From positions 95,713 to 159,712 of the forward strand of contig MU129055.1 of NCBI GenBank assembly GCA_014904985.1: DNA of 64,000 bases, given 5' to 3'. The notes under the pieces were generated by a model. That model was not told the origin of the DNA. It worked only from the letters and a program-made list of their open reading frames with translations, and ran no database searches. Shown in pieces: positions 55,646 through 64,000 of the stretch. The position numbers were made by a program, and so were the translations under genes. Source of the DNA: Hydnum rufescens UP504. Taxonomy: Eukaryota > Basidiomycota > Agaricomycetes > Cantharellales > Hydnaceae. Numbering within the stretch: position 1 is the first letter of the stretch; every line of letters starts with the position of its first letter.

Positions 55646-56459
55646 CGAAGCAATTATTGTTGACTCACTGAAGTAACCACAAGAGGTCGTGTGTTTGCTG
55701 TGAACCCTACAGGCAAAGAACTTACATCCTTGGTTGGGTGAGTCCTTTCATACAGTTCGCAACATGGCTAAATGGAATAGTGATCAATTCAAGCATTTAC
55801 CCAGGCTGCAATCTGCTCTGGCCTCACCAGGATGCTCACACCAACAATTTGGAGGTGTTGACATGATCCCGCTGGGGGGGGGGATAAGCGGTAAGTTTGG
55901 GGGAGGATGGAGTGGATGGAGTTGGACTTTTTAACTGATGCAGGATCCCTAGAGGGCGATCACCACAGTTTTGCTTCCATCCATGGGATTCGGATGCCAC
56001 TGGCCTTCGTTCTGCTCTTGTTTACCTTCCATTTCTTCTCTGTCTCTATTCTGTGGCCAGGGCCATGCTATAGCATCATATCATGTAGCAGACTATGTTC
56101 ATCTGGCACCAATTTGGGATAGGGAGCGTGGTCAGTGCTCTTATGAGTTTTAGTGTAGCTACACTAATTCGAAATAGTGTTGCTACACTAGTTCTTCCTA
56201 ACTGGGAAGGTCCCATTGCATTGGTTTGTTGAGCCGATGCCATCCCACTCCTGTTGCATGTGTGTTACACCTTAATATCTGCTTCAGGAGGAAAATAACC
56301 AAACACTCCATGAGAGATACGCATTTATATCCATGATCATGCTGCCTGCACAACATTTTACTTAGTGTGGTCAGTCATACCCATCACTGCATCATGTAAA
56401 AATGCATCGTTCATTACCATTGCTGACCCACTGATTAGTTCAGTATCCCACCTAGACAC
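55646..56459. other. Intergenic, with a GTAGCTAC pair
   Basis: Contains TTTAGTGTAGCTACACTAA and GTGTTGCTACACTAG at 56150-56192, matching the cluster at 41160-41440. A G8 run at 55874. No gene assigned. Confidence 0.35.
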
Positions 56460-58212
56460 ATGCCCAGCAACACTCCAATATGTGGGCTTGTTCGAGTTGG
56501 ATTTTCGAACCAACTAGAGGCAAACCCCAGTTCACTACATCAATCTCCATGTCATAATGCTCCGACTCAACATTGTAATGCCATCGTGGATAGGACTGCT
56601 CTCACTGGCAACCCAATCATTCATATTAGCAAGCTGCCGGCATCACACATTCGCGATACTGTTCCTGCTATTGTTGGGGCATCTGATCCACATAGATCAA
56701 ATCCACGCATACAGAATGTAGTATTCCAGGGTTTCAATCGCCAGTGTACAACTATCCAGAGCGTAAGGATCCTATCTGTTGTACAGGAACCTATCATTAA
56801 CAAACCAACAGGGTGTTGTTGAATCTGAGGGAACTCCAAGGCCAGGAGCCACCATGCATCTCATACATCACATCGCAAGAAACCAAGGCAACCCATGACA
56901 TCAAAGGCATTAAATTCCGAGTCATGCAGTATGCAGCCACCAACTGCCACCCACCATGGCAATTCAAATAATCAATTCACCCCCCGCCTCATACAGTCTC
57001 ATGACAATCATCCTGTAACTCCCACGTGCAGGCCTTTTGAACTCTTCAACAGAAGTACTGCACGTCCACCACCAATTGTCCCTCAAAAACGAAAAGTCAA
57101 TGCTTTCATTCCCGTGATTCATGCTGGGGGCCAGACTCTGTATCAGAGAAATACTCAGCTACTTCATGCGAAGTGTAGTCATGCAGAAACTAGGACAGGT
57201 GAAAATGATGACAGTGGTGCACCAGCAGCTCCCAGTTTGATATCTCTGGATGATCTCGGTGCAAATGATGTATTTACTGAGTCTCCTACTGTCCGTTCTC
57301 CAACAAAACGAACATATCGCACAACGTCGGAGAAACAAACGGCATCTGCTAGGTGATGGAACATGATTCTCCCTCAGTTGGTGACACCATACGCAAAGCT
57401 CATGAGCGCAACTTCCAACAGGCAGCACCCTGTGCCAACTTTCCACAGTTCATGCACAAAAACTAACTGTAATGGACCCTCTGGGTGGAAACTTAAGGTT
57501 ACATGTGTCTATACAAAGTGTTTGTCAATTTTCTTTCTATTTCTCATGGGTACTAATGTCCTAAATAATGTAGACCTCGAAGAGATTTACCTCGATGTTT
57601 GAAAATGTTGCCCCGCGAGCCTTCAGCTCCTTGAGTGGGGCCTCTTTCCATCTGCCCCAGTGCGACCTATGCTCACAGTCGATCTTGATCAGCTTGATCT
57701 TGTATCAATGCTGTTCATGGTTGGTGCCCCAAATGTCATGAACTGGGCCGAGACTCTCACATCATGCCTGGCAAGGAAGGGGTATGTGCTTGGGGGTCAG
57801 GTTAGTAGTCTACATTTGAAGCTTCATGTTTCCCTCATCTTTTGAATCAACAGGACATTCTTCATTGTCGTTATGGCTGGGCGCTACAGTATTACCAAAT
57901 CATGATTGACATGGTGTCTCAGACTGTCAATAACGTGATTGAATCCTCTCGGAAGCACCAGGCTCAAGGGGAACATGCTGTGATCCCACAGACATTCAAA
58001 TCGCTGGCCAGGAACCCCATCACACATTCCTACTTCACCCAGGACAAGGACCACAAACCATCACATGACGGGAAGTGCCCGAGCCCTTATCTTCGCTCAC
58101 GATGCCCAATCTGTTGTGGCGGTGATACTTATTTAACCACAGATGGGTTGTACGTTATCAATTTAGAATACACTGGGACCAAAGCTAACTTTATATTGAT
58201 TCTAGGCCCAAT
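56460..58212 (+). pseudogene. KDZ-family transposase relic (CxC region)
   Basis: One plus-strand frame, with two introns (near 57519-57580 and 57797-57853), runs from MPSNTPICGLVRVGFSNQLE. Diagnostic parts are the RRWNMILPQLV-like block (TGA in place of the second Arg), CPASLQLLEWGLFPSAPVRP, the WAETLTSCLARKGYV stretch, ILHCRYGWALQYYQIMIDMV and the cysteine cluster YLRSRCPICCGGD. These match the N-terminal half of Kyakuja-Dileera-Zisupton transposases, which are abundant in Agaricomycetes. TGA codons at 56820, 56826, 57354 and 57600 interrupt an otherwise continuous frame; each fits CGA. The catalytic core is absent because the gene is cut by a short repeat at 58226. It cannot be functional. 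Confidence 0.75.
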
Positions 58213-58225
58213 ATACCAACCCGGT

Positions 58226-58439
58226 CAGCCACAAATATACATCTAGTTAGATACAATGAGCCTTGCGTTTAAATAGTCTAACTAGATGTTTTTAGGCGGG
58301 GCCCCTGGGGCCTCTGGGGTGGATTTCAGATCCTCAGACAAGGGGCCCAGGGGCCCTTGTTCTGAACTTGGTGCATTGTGCTTAAGTTCTCTGAAGGGTG
58401 GACCTCACTGTGCTTGGTGTAGCAACTGTAATTATGCAC
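58226..58439 (+). mobile_element. Short dispersed repeat S, copy S1
   Basis: 214 bp, CAGCCACAAATATACATCTAG ... GTAATTATGCAC. Nearly identical to S2 at 60265-60480 and related to S3 at 20754. Contains the inverted pair CTAGTTAGA/TCTAACTAG and a GC-rich GGGGCCCCTGGGGC-like segment. It truncates the KDZ relic. No coding capacity. Confidence 0.8.
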
Positions 58440-58667
58440 GCACTTGGATGAATGGGGACAGCTGGGAAAGTTCGAATGGACATATCGCACCCAGTTACTT
58501 CCTAAGAATTCCCTTCCCACTGCACCGCGCCTTCATTCCTTCGACATCAGCAGTTTGACTTCGACCCTCGTGTCCACCTCCTCCAAGCACGGGGGCGAAC
58601 CTCAACTTTGCTCCCTGTTGATCAAATTCCTGAATGATGCCCAGGATGCTAGCCACAACCCAGTCAG
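58440..58667 (+). pseudogene. Truncated duplicate of the ORF at 60034-60267
   Basis: 228 bp nearly identical to 60034-60267 (GGATGAATGGGGACAGCTGG and so on), with several single-base deletions that shift the frame. Both copies stop at CAACCCAGTCAG, here followed by the hairpin element and there by repeat S. Confidence 0.85.
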
Positions 58668-59178
58668 GGTACCACACACCCGCCCAAGCGGGTGTGTGGT
58701 GCTACTAGATACTAGATAGTTGTTATTTTAATTTTTTTGTTCTTTGATTCACATGGACAGTACCACACACCCGCTAGAGTGGGTGTGTGGTGCTACTAAG
58801 TAGTCTTTTTTTTATTTATTTCTACAGAGTACCACACACCAGAGTGGGTGTGTGGTATAATTTTAAATAAATAAATAAATAATAAGAATAAAACACGGGA
58901 CTCCTGAATGAAACCCCGCTGACCCGGGGTAGCATAAGTATAATATAGTGATAATAAATAAATAATTATAAATGGAAGATATTATCCCCGATAAGCCCGT
59001 ATGGCCTGCTGCAAGTCTGAGATTCTCCAAGTCCCAGTTTCGGCCAATTTTCGGCCATTTCGGCCAATTCTGGTTCAGGAGGTGAAATCATAAAAATGGC
59101 CATTTCAGCCGAAATAGTGATGGGACCTACTTAGGTACCATTATCTGCCCCGGAAGTGGTACCTAACTAGGTAGGCTT
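58668..59178. mobile_element. Truncated palindromic element, copy 3
   Basis: Matches the outer left end of copy 1 in inverse orientation. It has three exon-type hairpins (CCACACACCCGC...GCGGGTGTGTGG near 58672, 58762 and 58831), an AT-rich tract, TGGCCGAAAT-type words, the TTAGGTACCA/TGGTACCTAA stem and the terminal GATGACTGACCAAGG. Lacks the intron-hairpin units and the second arm, so it is a one-ended fragment. Confidence 0.8.
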
Positions 59179-59180
59179 AG

Positions 59181-59580
59181 ATGACTGACCAAGGTGGAAA
59201 GCTAGTACAACGTCGCATAGGCCCTTTCCTGGTCTCAGAAAAGATCAACCCCATAGTATATCGCCTCCAGATACTGCCCGAGTATAAGATGCACCCCGTT
59301 ATAAATATACAACATCTAACAAAATACTACTGCGACGACCAGGCAGAAGAACGAGCGAAGCTCCCAGAAATGAGAGAATTAGCCGCAGAAGAAGAGTACG
59401 AAGTAGAAAGAATAGTCGGGCATTGATACAATCCATGGAAACGAAGAAGAGAGTATCTTGTAAGATGGAAGGGCTATGGGCTAGAGCACAATACCTTCGA
59501 GTCAGAACCTGGGCTACGGAATGCTTTCTCCAGGCTCAGGGAGTATTGCAGGACCCTGGAGGAGCGTGCCTAGAGTACTC
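59181..59580 (+). pseudogene. Ty3/gypsy pol 3' fragment with chromodomain
   Basis: LVQRRIGPFLVSEKINPIVY and HPVINIQHLTKYYCDD are the integrase C-terminal GPF/Y module. YEVERIVGH, then TGA at 59424, then YNPWKRRREYLVRWKGYGLE and a helix NAFSRLREYCRTLEERA form a chromodomain. TGA replaces the arginine expected at this place. It is a different gypsy subfamily from the element at 30.4-37.8 kb. Its 5' part is missing, replaced by the hairpin element. Confidence 0.8.
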
Positions 59581-59761
59581 GCAGACCCCACGAGGCAATG
59601 GTGAAGCTCCCTTGCCCATCTCCACAACTTAAAAAAAAAAGAAAAGCCCTTGGCTCCCTCGATCTCCTCTTCCCCACTTCCTACTGCCTCTCTTCTGCGT
59701 TCTCGCTTACTCCCCTTCCCAGTCCTCCCTTTACCAGCAGCTAACCCCACCGACAGTACTT

Positions 59762-60289
59762 ATGCAGCATCCAGGCCCCAGAAGACATAAGGGCATCAGG
59801 CAAGGTCACCGCTACGCCATGCCTGGAGAGGGTACAGATCCCTCGGATCCCTACTATGCACAATATGGCGATGAAGAGGATAACCCCGAACAGCACCCTG
59901 CTGAATACCTATCGCTCGAGAGCTGCGGGTATTTTTATGTCTACAGCCTAACTACTCTGAACCTTGCCAGAGCCTTTCCTCGGGTCCAAGGTCAAGCTCC
60001 ATTCGCTAAAGATCCCTACAGCTACAGATGGGAGCACTTGGATGAATGGGGACAGCTGGGAAAGTTCGAATGGACATATCGCACCCAGTTACTTCCTAAG
60101 AACTTCCCCTTCCCACTGCACCGCGCCTTCATTCCCTTCGACATCAGCCAGTTTGACTTCGACCCTCGTGTCCACCTCCTCCAAGCACGGGGGCCGAACC
60201 CTCAACTTTGCTCCCTGTTGATCAAATTCCTGAATGATGCCCAGGATGCTAGCCACAACCCAGTCAGCCACAAATATACATCTAGTTAG
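59762..60289 (+). CDS. ORF downstream of the gypsy chromodomain, unknown
   Basis: 175 codons, MQHPGPRRHKGIRQGHRYAM, EYLSLESCGYFYVYSLTTLN, WGQLGKFEWTYRTQLLPKNF, ending in residues encoded by repeat S2 (SHKYTSS). Acidic N-terminal part, aromatic-rich C-terminal part. Lies where a gypsy element would carry an extra 3' ORF or host gene. No family recognised. It is truncated by S2, and a part is duplicated at 58440-58667. Confidence 0.45.
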   Translation: MQHPGPRRHKGIRQGHRYAMPGEGTDPSDPYYAQYGDEEDNPEQHPAEYLSLESCGYFYVYSLTTLNLARAFPRVQGQAPFAKDPYSYRWEHLDEWGQLGKFEWTYRTQLLPKNFPFPLHRAFIPFDISQFDFDPRVHLLQARGPNPQLCSLLIKFLNDAQDASHNPVSHKYTSS

Positions 60290-60480
60290 ATACAATGAGC
60301 CTTGCGTTTAAATAGTCTAACTAGATGTTTTTAGGCGGGGCCCCTGGGGCCTCTGGGGTGGATTTCAGATCCTCAGACAAGGGGCCCCAGGGGCCCCTTG
60401 TTCTGAACTTGGTGCATTGTGCTTAAGTTCTCTGAAGGGCGGACCTCACTGTGCTTGGTGTAGCAACCGTAATTATGCAC
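60265..60480 (+). mobile_element. Short dispersed repeat S, copy S2
   Basis: 216 bp, nearly identical to S1. Both begin right after a GTCAG, which may reflect a shared target or an extra part of the element. Ends GTAATTATGCAC. Confidence 0.8.
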
Positions 60481-60523
60481 TGTATTATGTTATTATACAA
60501 GTGTAAAAATTACTATATGATTC

Positions 60524-63500
60524 TTAAGTCGAATAGAGCATAAAATTGTAGTGGGGGTACATGTTGGAAATCACCGGGAAGTTCGATAGATCAAGGGTAC
60601 CATCAGGATTGAACACAAGACGTGAAAAATCAAACCCATCCAAAGTGACAGGAGGTAGCACGGTGTTGAAGGATTCCACATACCAGTTCTGTGGGACAAC
60701 ACCTGGATTAGTGGAGCCTAAAGTTGAGGCTCCAAGGTTCGGATCCATTGCTCCAAAATTCGAATTCATGGGTCCAATGGCCAAACTGGGATTGCCATTT
60801 GTCACAGTGCCAGGCTCCCAGTTTAGATTGTCCGAGGTCCCGAAGTACGAATGAACAGTATCACCAACATTTGGCTCAGTCAGCCCAGAAGAAGGATTTG
60901 TCGCCGGTTTCGCTGCAGTTTCTGTGCCATTGACCAAGTCCGGGCCAAGATCCTCTGAGTCAGAATTCTCAATGAAGGCCTTTGATAGGTTACGAGAGGC
61001 CTTCGAATTCTTGCCCTTTGAGGAAGCACCTGAACCTGAGGGGCCATGAGGTTTGCGTGCAGGCAGTTTGGATCGAGCCCGTGTTGACAACAGCTCTTTG
61101 GAGGGTGGTTTTTGGCCCCCTCAGGTCCAGCACCTGAATTTGCATCTTGGACACAGTACACAATGACTCGGTTATGGTCAATGATCAATGGGATGTCGTC
61201 ATCATTGTCGGCGTCATCATCCAACCACTTCTCCAACTTGATTGGGCAACCTTTCCCCTTGTGGAATTCAGAGACTAGGAGGCGCCACTGTCCCCCCTCC
61301 CAGCTCTTGTTGGTGCGGGTCGGATGTGGGGCTGGACATTCATCTTCACAAGGCCAACCTACAATGCGTATACGGTTTCATCGAAGCAGGCCAAGGATTC
61401 ACACCCAAGGGACCGAAGCAGGGAACCATGTATGTCCATTCTCAATGAAGAGATTTCGCAAGTATTTGGATGCGGCAGAGTATGCAGAATCGCGGCTCCT
61501 GAGTTCATCTTCTTGCCGTTTCTTCTCAGTCTCTTGATGCCACTTTGAAAGACCCCTCGCATCCAACCATTGAGCGAGAACTTTGACAAACAAGTCATCA
61601 AGTGTCTTCTTGAGATTGAATTCTTCCTCGGCTAGTCGCTGTATTTCAGGGGAACTACAGAGTATTGCATTTTGCACATGCACAGCGTAGGCATCGGCAT
61701 GACCACAAACAATGAACGAGATAGAGTGGACATCGAAAGTCCCCATGTGTGACATCTCACCCATGAGGTTCTTCTTCTTCCGAGAGATAAATTTGGCAAG
61801 TTTGGAGCCCGTTGTAAGTGCGACATCATTGTCAACCTTTGAGCGTCGGGCAAGCGTGCAGAGTTCCTCTTGCCAAGCCTCTAGACCTTCAGGATCATTT
61901 TCATATTGCCCCTTCTCCTTTGCATATTCAGCAGAGAGCTCAGCCTGCGAAACTAACAAAGACAGGGAGGACTGTTACTAGATACTCTCATGGATTTGGT
62001 TAAGAATTGGGTATTTACGTTGCGGAAGCCCAGCTAATTTACATCTTCATGCATACCCATTAAAAGGGTTGGGCAAGCGCTTTGTGTGTATGGTACCTTC
62101 AAGGTTTGCAAGATGACAAACCGTGGCAAGCGGCGATTGTATTTTTCTGCTGTGACCACCAGAGTGCGATCAAAGGCATCCGTTATGGCCCATACCTCCT
62201 CCAGTAGCTCCACAGGCAGTGGTCCTGTTTTGTATTGCTTCGTACGAGGGTTATTGTCAGCACTGCCTGCCTGCGACTCGTGGAGGATGTCATCATCTTC
62301 CTCTTCCTCATCGAAATCATCATCCAGATCGGTGTCGGCATCGGGACGGTTGTGGGAGACATTCGGCTCATTCTCGAAAGCCCTAGGCACATCTGGTCAT
62401 ATCTGACTTCAAATGGGACTTCAATAGTGCCGGCGGGCTTCCTAGAGTGTAGGCCATGAGATAATGATGGCGGGGGCTCCCTCACTGTTGCTGCTGGCTT
62501 CGATGGCAGACAGAGTGATGCGGGTGTGGCTATAAGAGGAGGGATTGGTGACTTCACAGCCGAGCGAGAACTTTGCATGGCGGATTTCCATTCCACAGAC
62601 CCAGATGCAGGAGACTGTCCACTGGAAAGAGAGAACAATTAGATACGATGGATTCAAAAACAGATGAATGAATAAACATACTCTATGGTGCGTGCAAGGG
62701 CCTTCTGCAACTTCAAGATCTTGACCTCAAACTGTTCCAGATTGAGACCACGAGTCTCAGCAAAGAACGAAAGTCCCTCAATAATGCCCAGAGCACCACA
62801 ACAACCCTGCCTCATCTCCTCGGCAAGACAGGAAACTGATACCCCTTGGAAAATGTGATTGAGGGTGCGATCAATGTACTCGCAATCCTCACTGGGGTCC
62901 TTCCCGCCATCAGGCAAAGCCAATAAGATGGCGTGAACATCGGTGGCATCCCATACATGTAAGAAGTCCCCAGGACACGCCTCAGGAATGCTGGGAGGCA
63001 AACGAAGTGCTAACTCTTGTGCCTCATTAAGTAACTTGAGAGGATCATTGATTTTCCGCACTTCATCGAGTAGTTGGCTTGGCATGTCAGATTGTGGTGA
63101 AGGAGGGGCATCGTCCGATGAAATGTCGAAGACTGGAGACCGGAGGTGCATGGGTGGGACCTCGCCAGAAGTATTGAGCATGGAAACCAGCGCGTCCTCA
63201 GACTCAAAACCCTCAAAGGCCTGAGATTGGTAATTGTTGCTGAAATTGGTGGTGTTGGAGGGAGAACCATACGCAACATCGTTATCTGCATGCAGCTGGC
63301 TCCGCTCGTGAATATTTGAGATCGGGACAAAGGCTTCTGCTTAGAGGGAACTGATGGCTGAGGTTGCATCTCGACATATGCACGATTGGTCCGGGAAGTA
63401 GAAGGCGCTGAGGTGGAGGCGGAGGTGGTGATGCGAACATTGCCTTTGCATTGTTTGACACCTGGAGGTCCAGACTTCTGGGTCTGCAAGGCATAGCATG

Positions 63501-63821
63501 TCAGAACAAAATCGTGATAGGGAATCACTGAAAACTTACGGTATTTGGCAACTCATCCTCATCTGAGGGCTGTTCATCAGATCCAGTTGCGAATAGCCTT
63601 GCGTTTTCTGGCTCAGGGTTTTCGAACGTATCTGTTTTGAGAAGCTGGAAGCCTGTACCAAGCAACACATAAGAAAGGATTGCCAATGACATGGGCAGAT
63701 TAGCGACATACTTTCTCAGGTACCTCGCTCCCATCTGAGGATTCCTCCACCTCCGCGGACTCCTTGGCAACCTTGCGGCTTGTGAAGCAGGATTTTTGGT
63801 ACGTTTTTGGCTTTTTAGCAT
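60524..63821 (-). CDS. Uncharacterised multi-exon gene Y, paralogue of gene X
   Basis: Begins MLKSQKRTKNPASQAARLPR at 63821. Introns are seen at about 63653-63710 and 63480-63540 (GTAAGT ... CTGACATGC ... TTGCAG). Then come QLLDEVRKINDPLKLLNEAQ, SIPEACPGDFLHVWDATDVH, SEDCEYIDRTLNHIFQG, GALGIIEGLSFFAETRGLNL, an acidic DDDFDEEEEDDD region, KLAKFISRKKKNLMGEMSHM, HVQNAILCSSPEIQRLAEEE, SKYLRNLFIENGHTWFPASV, an acidic DDDADNDDD block, a basic ARSKLPARKPHGPSG linker, and a C-terminus with GTLDLSNFP and NFMLYST. One apparent 1-nt frame change near 62385 may be an unresolved splice or a mutation. No known domain. Gene X carries the same blocks, so this is a real, duplicated family. Confidence 0.6.
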
Positions 63822-64000
63822 TTGCTGAGGGTAGCGAAGAATGGCCGAGTGTAGATGACATTGTGAATCAGTACTCTAGCCGAGTCATTCAAGAATGGCT
63901 TCAGGAACTTCTCAGGCTCGAATACACGATACAATGGGTTGCTGCGGGTGTGTATGAGAAGGCCCAGTTGGTGAGGAAGGATAAGAGCGGATCGAGTTAA

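Noticed and set aside
63764..64000. 78-codon plus-strand frame at the window edge
   Set aside because: Its start is antisense to the first exon of gene Y, and no independent support was seen. It could be the 3' end of a gene beyond the window, but that cannot be judged.

Overview
The window looks like a transposon-rich, gene-poor stretch of a filamentous basidiomycete, probably an Agaricomycete. The evidence is short introns (about 50-75 nt, GTRNGT donors, CTRAY branch sites, YAG acceptors), a chromodomain Ty3/gypsy element, the remains of a KDZ-type (CxC) transposase, and a fungal P-loop GTPase. The genus cannot be named from sequence alone. A 492-base assembly gap lies at 44190-44681.

Layout. 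1.9-8.8 kb (+): a gene for a membrane-anchored P-loop GTPase whose 3' half contains an array of about 66 intron-like units, each separated from the next by exactly 3 nt. 9-10.5 kb: a solo LTR and a small membrane ORF. 10.9-17.2 kb: a 6.3-kb palindromic element built from repeated intron/hairpin units that read outward from its centre. A solo LTR with a 5-bp target duplication sits inside one arm. 17.4-30.4 kb (mostly -): decayed genes of uncharacterised families with Ser-Pro-His minisatellites, tandem upstream repeats and a second solo LTR. 30.4-37.8 kb (-): a full-length but dead Ty3/gypsy chromovirus inserted in an exon of one of those genes, flanked by CACTC duplications. 38-44 kb: tandem duplications, a cluster of GTAGCTAC palindromes and a repeat-rich hypothetical gene. 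44.2-46.3 kb: the gap, a large palindrome and a long direct repeat. 46.4-50 kb: a second, CpG-rich copy of the palindromic intron/hairpin element. 50.3-52.9 kb (-): another decayed hypothetical gene. 53.7-54.7 kb: a foldback element. 55-58.2 kb: a small coiled-coil gene and the KDZ relic. 58.2-60.5 kb: a nested composite of short repeats, a truncated hairpin element and a gypsy 3' end. 60.5-63.8 kb (-): a paralogue of the gene at 21-25 kb.

Two systems stand out. First is the intron/3-nt-exon array in the GTPase gene. Unit length drifts from 66 to 78 bp in the older flanks and is almost exactly 76 bp in the young core. Yet every interval between an AG acceptor and the next GT donor is 3 nt (one is 6 nt). 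Upstream and downstream exons are in matching phase, and the spliced frame has no stop through 67 codons and encodes a hydrophobic segment running into a transmembrane helix. Second is the palindromic element family, whose arms are arrays of intron-like units, each with a covarying hairpin inside the intron and another hairpin in the exon just before the donor site.

Across the decayed genes nearly all premature stops are TGA where family context or reading-frame continuity calls for CGA (Arg). The two hairpin-element copies also differ by CpG to TpG/CpA changes. Together these point to cytosine-methylation-type (RIP-like or deamination) mutation of repeats, which appears to have spared the array-bearing GTPase exons.
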